DNA of 35,068 nt from a bacterium BMS3Bbin10 (lineage in GTDB: Bacteria > Pseudomonadota > Alphaproteobacteria > Rhizobiales > Methyloligellaceae): positions 1 to 35,068 of the forward strand of contig BDTT01000122.1 of the NCBI GenBank assembly GCA_002897995.1, in the 5' to 3' direction. Shown here one piece after another: positions 35,005 to 35,068 of the stretch. Each line of letters opens with the position of its first letter. Position 1 is the stretch's first letter. A model generated the notes under the pieces. It saw nothing but the letters and a program-made list of their open reading frames with translations, searched no databases and was not told where the DNA came from. A program made the position numbers and the translations under genes.

Positions 35005-35043
35005 AGGGTCTGATTTTGATTCCATAAAAATCGAAAAGACCCT
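35005..35043. repeat. Second palindrome at window end
   Basis: Arms AGGGTC (35005-35010) and GACCCT (35038-35043), with inner GATTTT/AAAATC pairing (35012-35017 and 35027-35032). It may be a second unit of the same dispersed repeat class, or a terminator of a gene beyond the window. Confidence 0.5.
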
Positions 35044-35068
35044 AGCGCTCATAGGGGCGTTGCTTTCC

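Overview
The window looks like a chromosomal segment of a GC-rich alphaproteobacterium, perhaps of the order Hyphomicrobiales. The evidence is gene order rather than any single marker: hemC-hemD-Mic60-like-hemY divergent from tsaD-gpsA, an SdhAF4/DUF1674 gene divergent from htpX-rsmB, and a heparinase-like gene followed by purH. Dispersed palindromes of a type common in alphaproteobacteria also occur. Most genes are GC-rich. Two AT-rich patches, about 9850-10800 and 21915-23060, look foreign.

Region 1 (1-9400) is a phosphonate island. The leftward operon phnA (phosphonoacetate hydrolase), a zinc alcohol dehydrogenase and a PhnY-like aldehyde dehydrogenase is divergent from a LysR-type regulator. 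The regulator converges on a leftward phnD-phnC-phnE1-phnE2 phosphonate ABC transporter. There is no PhnW transaminase. The set therefore suggests uptake of a phosphonate and oxidation alcohol to aldehyde to phosphonoacetate, followed by hydrolysis to acetate and phosphate. 2-Hydroxyethylphosphonate is the simplest candidate substrate; this is inference.

Region 2 (9400-11800) holds an AT-rich orphan gene resembling DUF5677/AbiV-like proteins, preceded by an in-frame minicistron. A nested hairpin follows, then tRNA-Thr(CGU) with its terminator, then a cluster of 44-bp repeats forming a long inverted repeat.

Region 3 (11800-20712) is housekeeping: hemC-hemD-Mic60-like-hemY to the left, and tsaD-gpsA, a VTT-domain membrane protein, an EVE-domain protein and a Rieske protein to the right. 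The Rieske gene appears to lack any canonical start codon.

Region 4 (20771-23335) is a mosaic restriction-modification locus. A Dcm/EcoRII-type cytosine-5 methyltransferase with an N-terminal HTH is abruptly continued, at motif X, by AT-rich DNA that adds a C-terminal domain of about 100 residues. An HNH endonuclease overlaps its stop codon. Next comes a GC-rich remnant of the C-terminus of an EcoRII-type endonuclease. The simplest reading is that foreign DNA replaced the end of the methyltransferase and most of the original nuclease.

Region 5 (23496-35068) holds acs, a TadG-like von Willebrand protein, a broken globin gene (UGA where Trp is expected, Tyr where the proximal His is expected), the SdhAF4 homologue, htpX, rsmB, a heparinase-like gene and purH. 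A complete 0.9-kb IS5-family element follows, then two dispersed palindromes at the window end.
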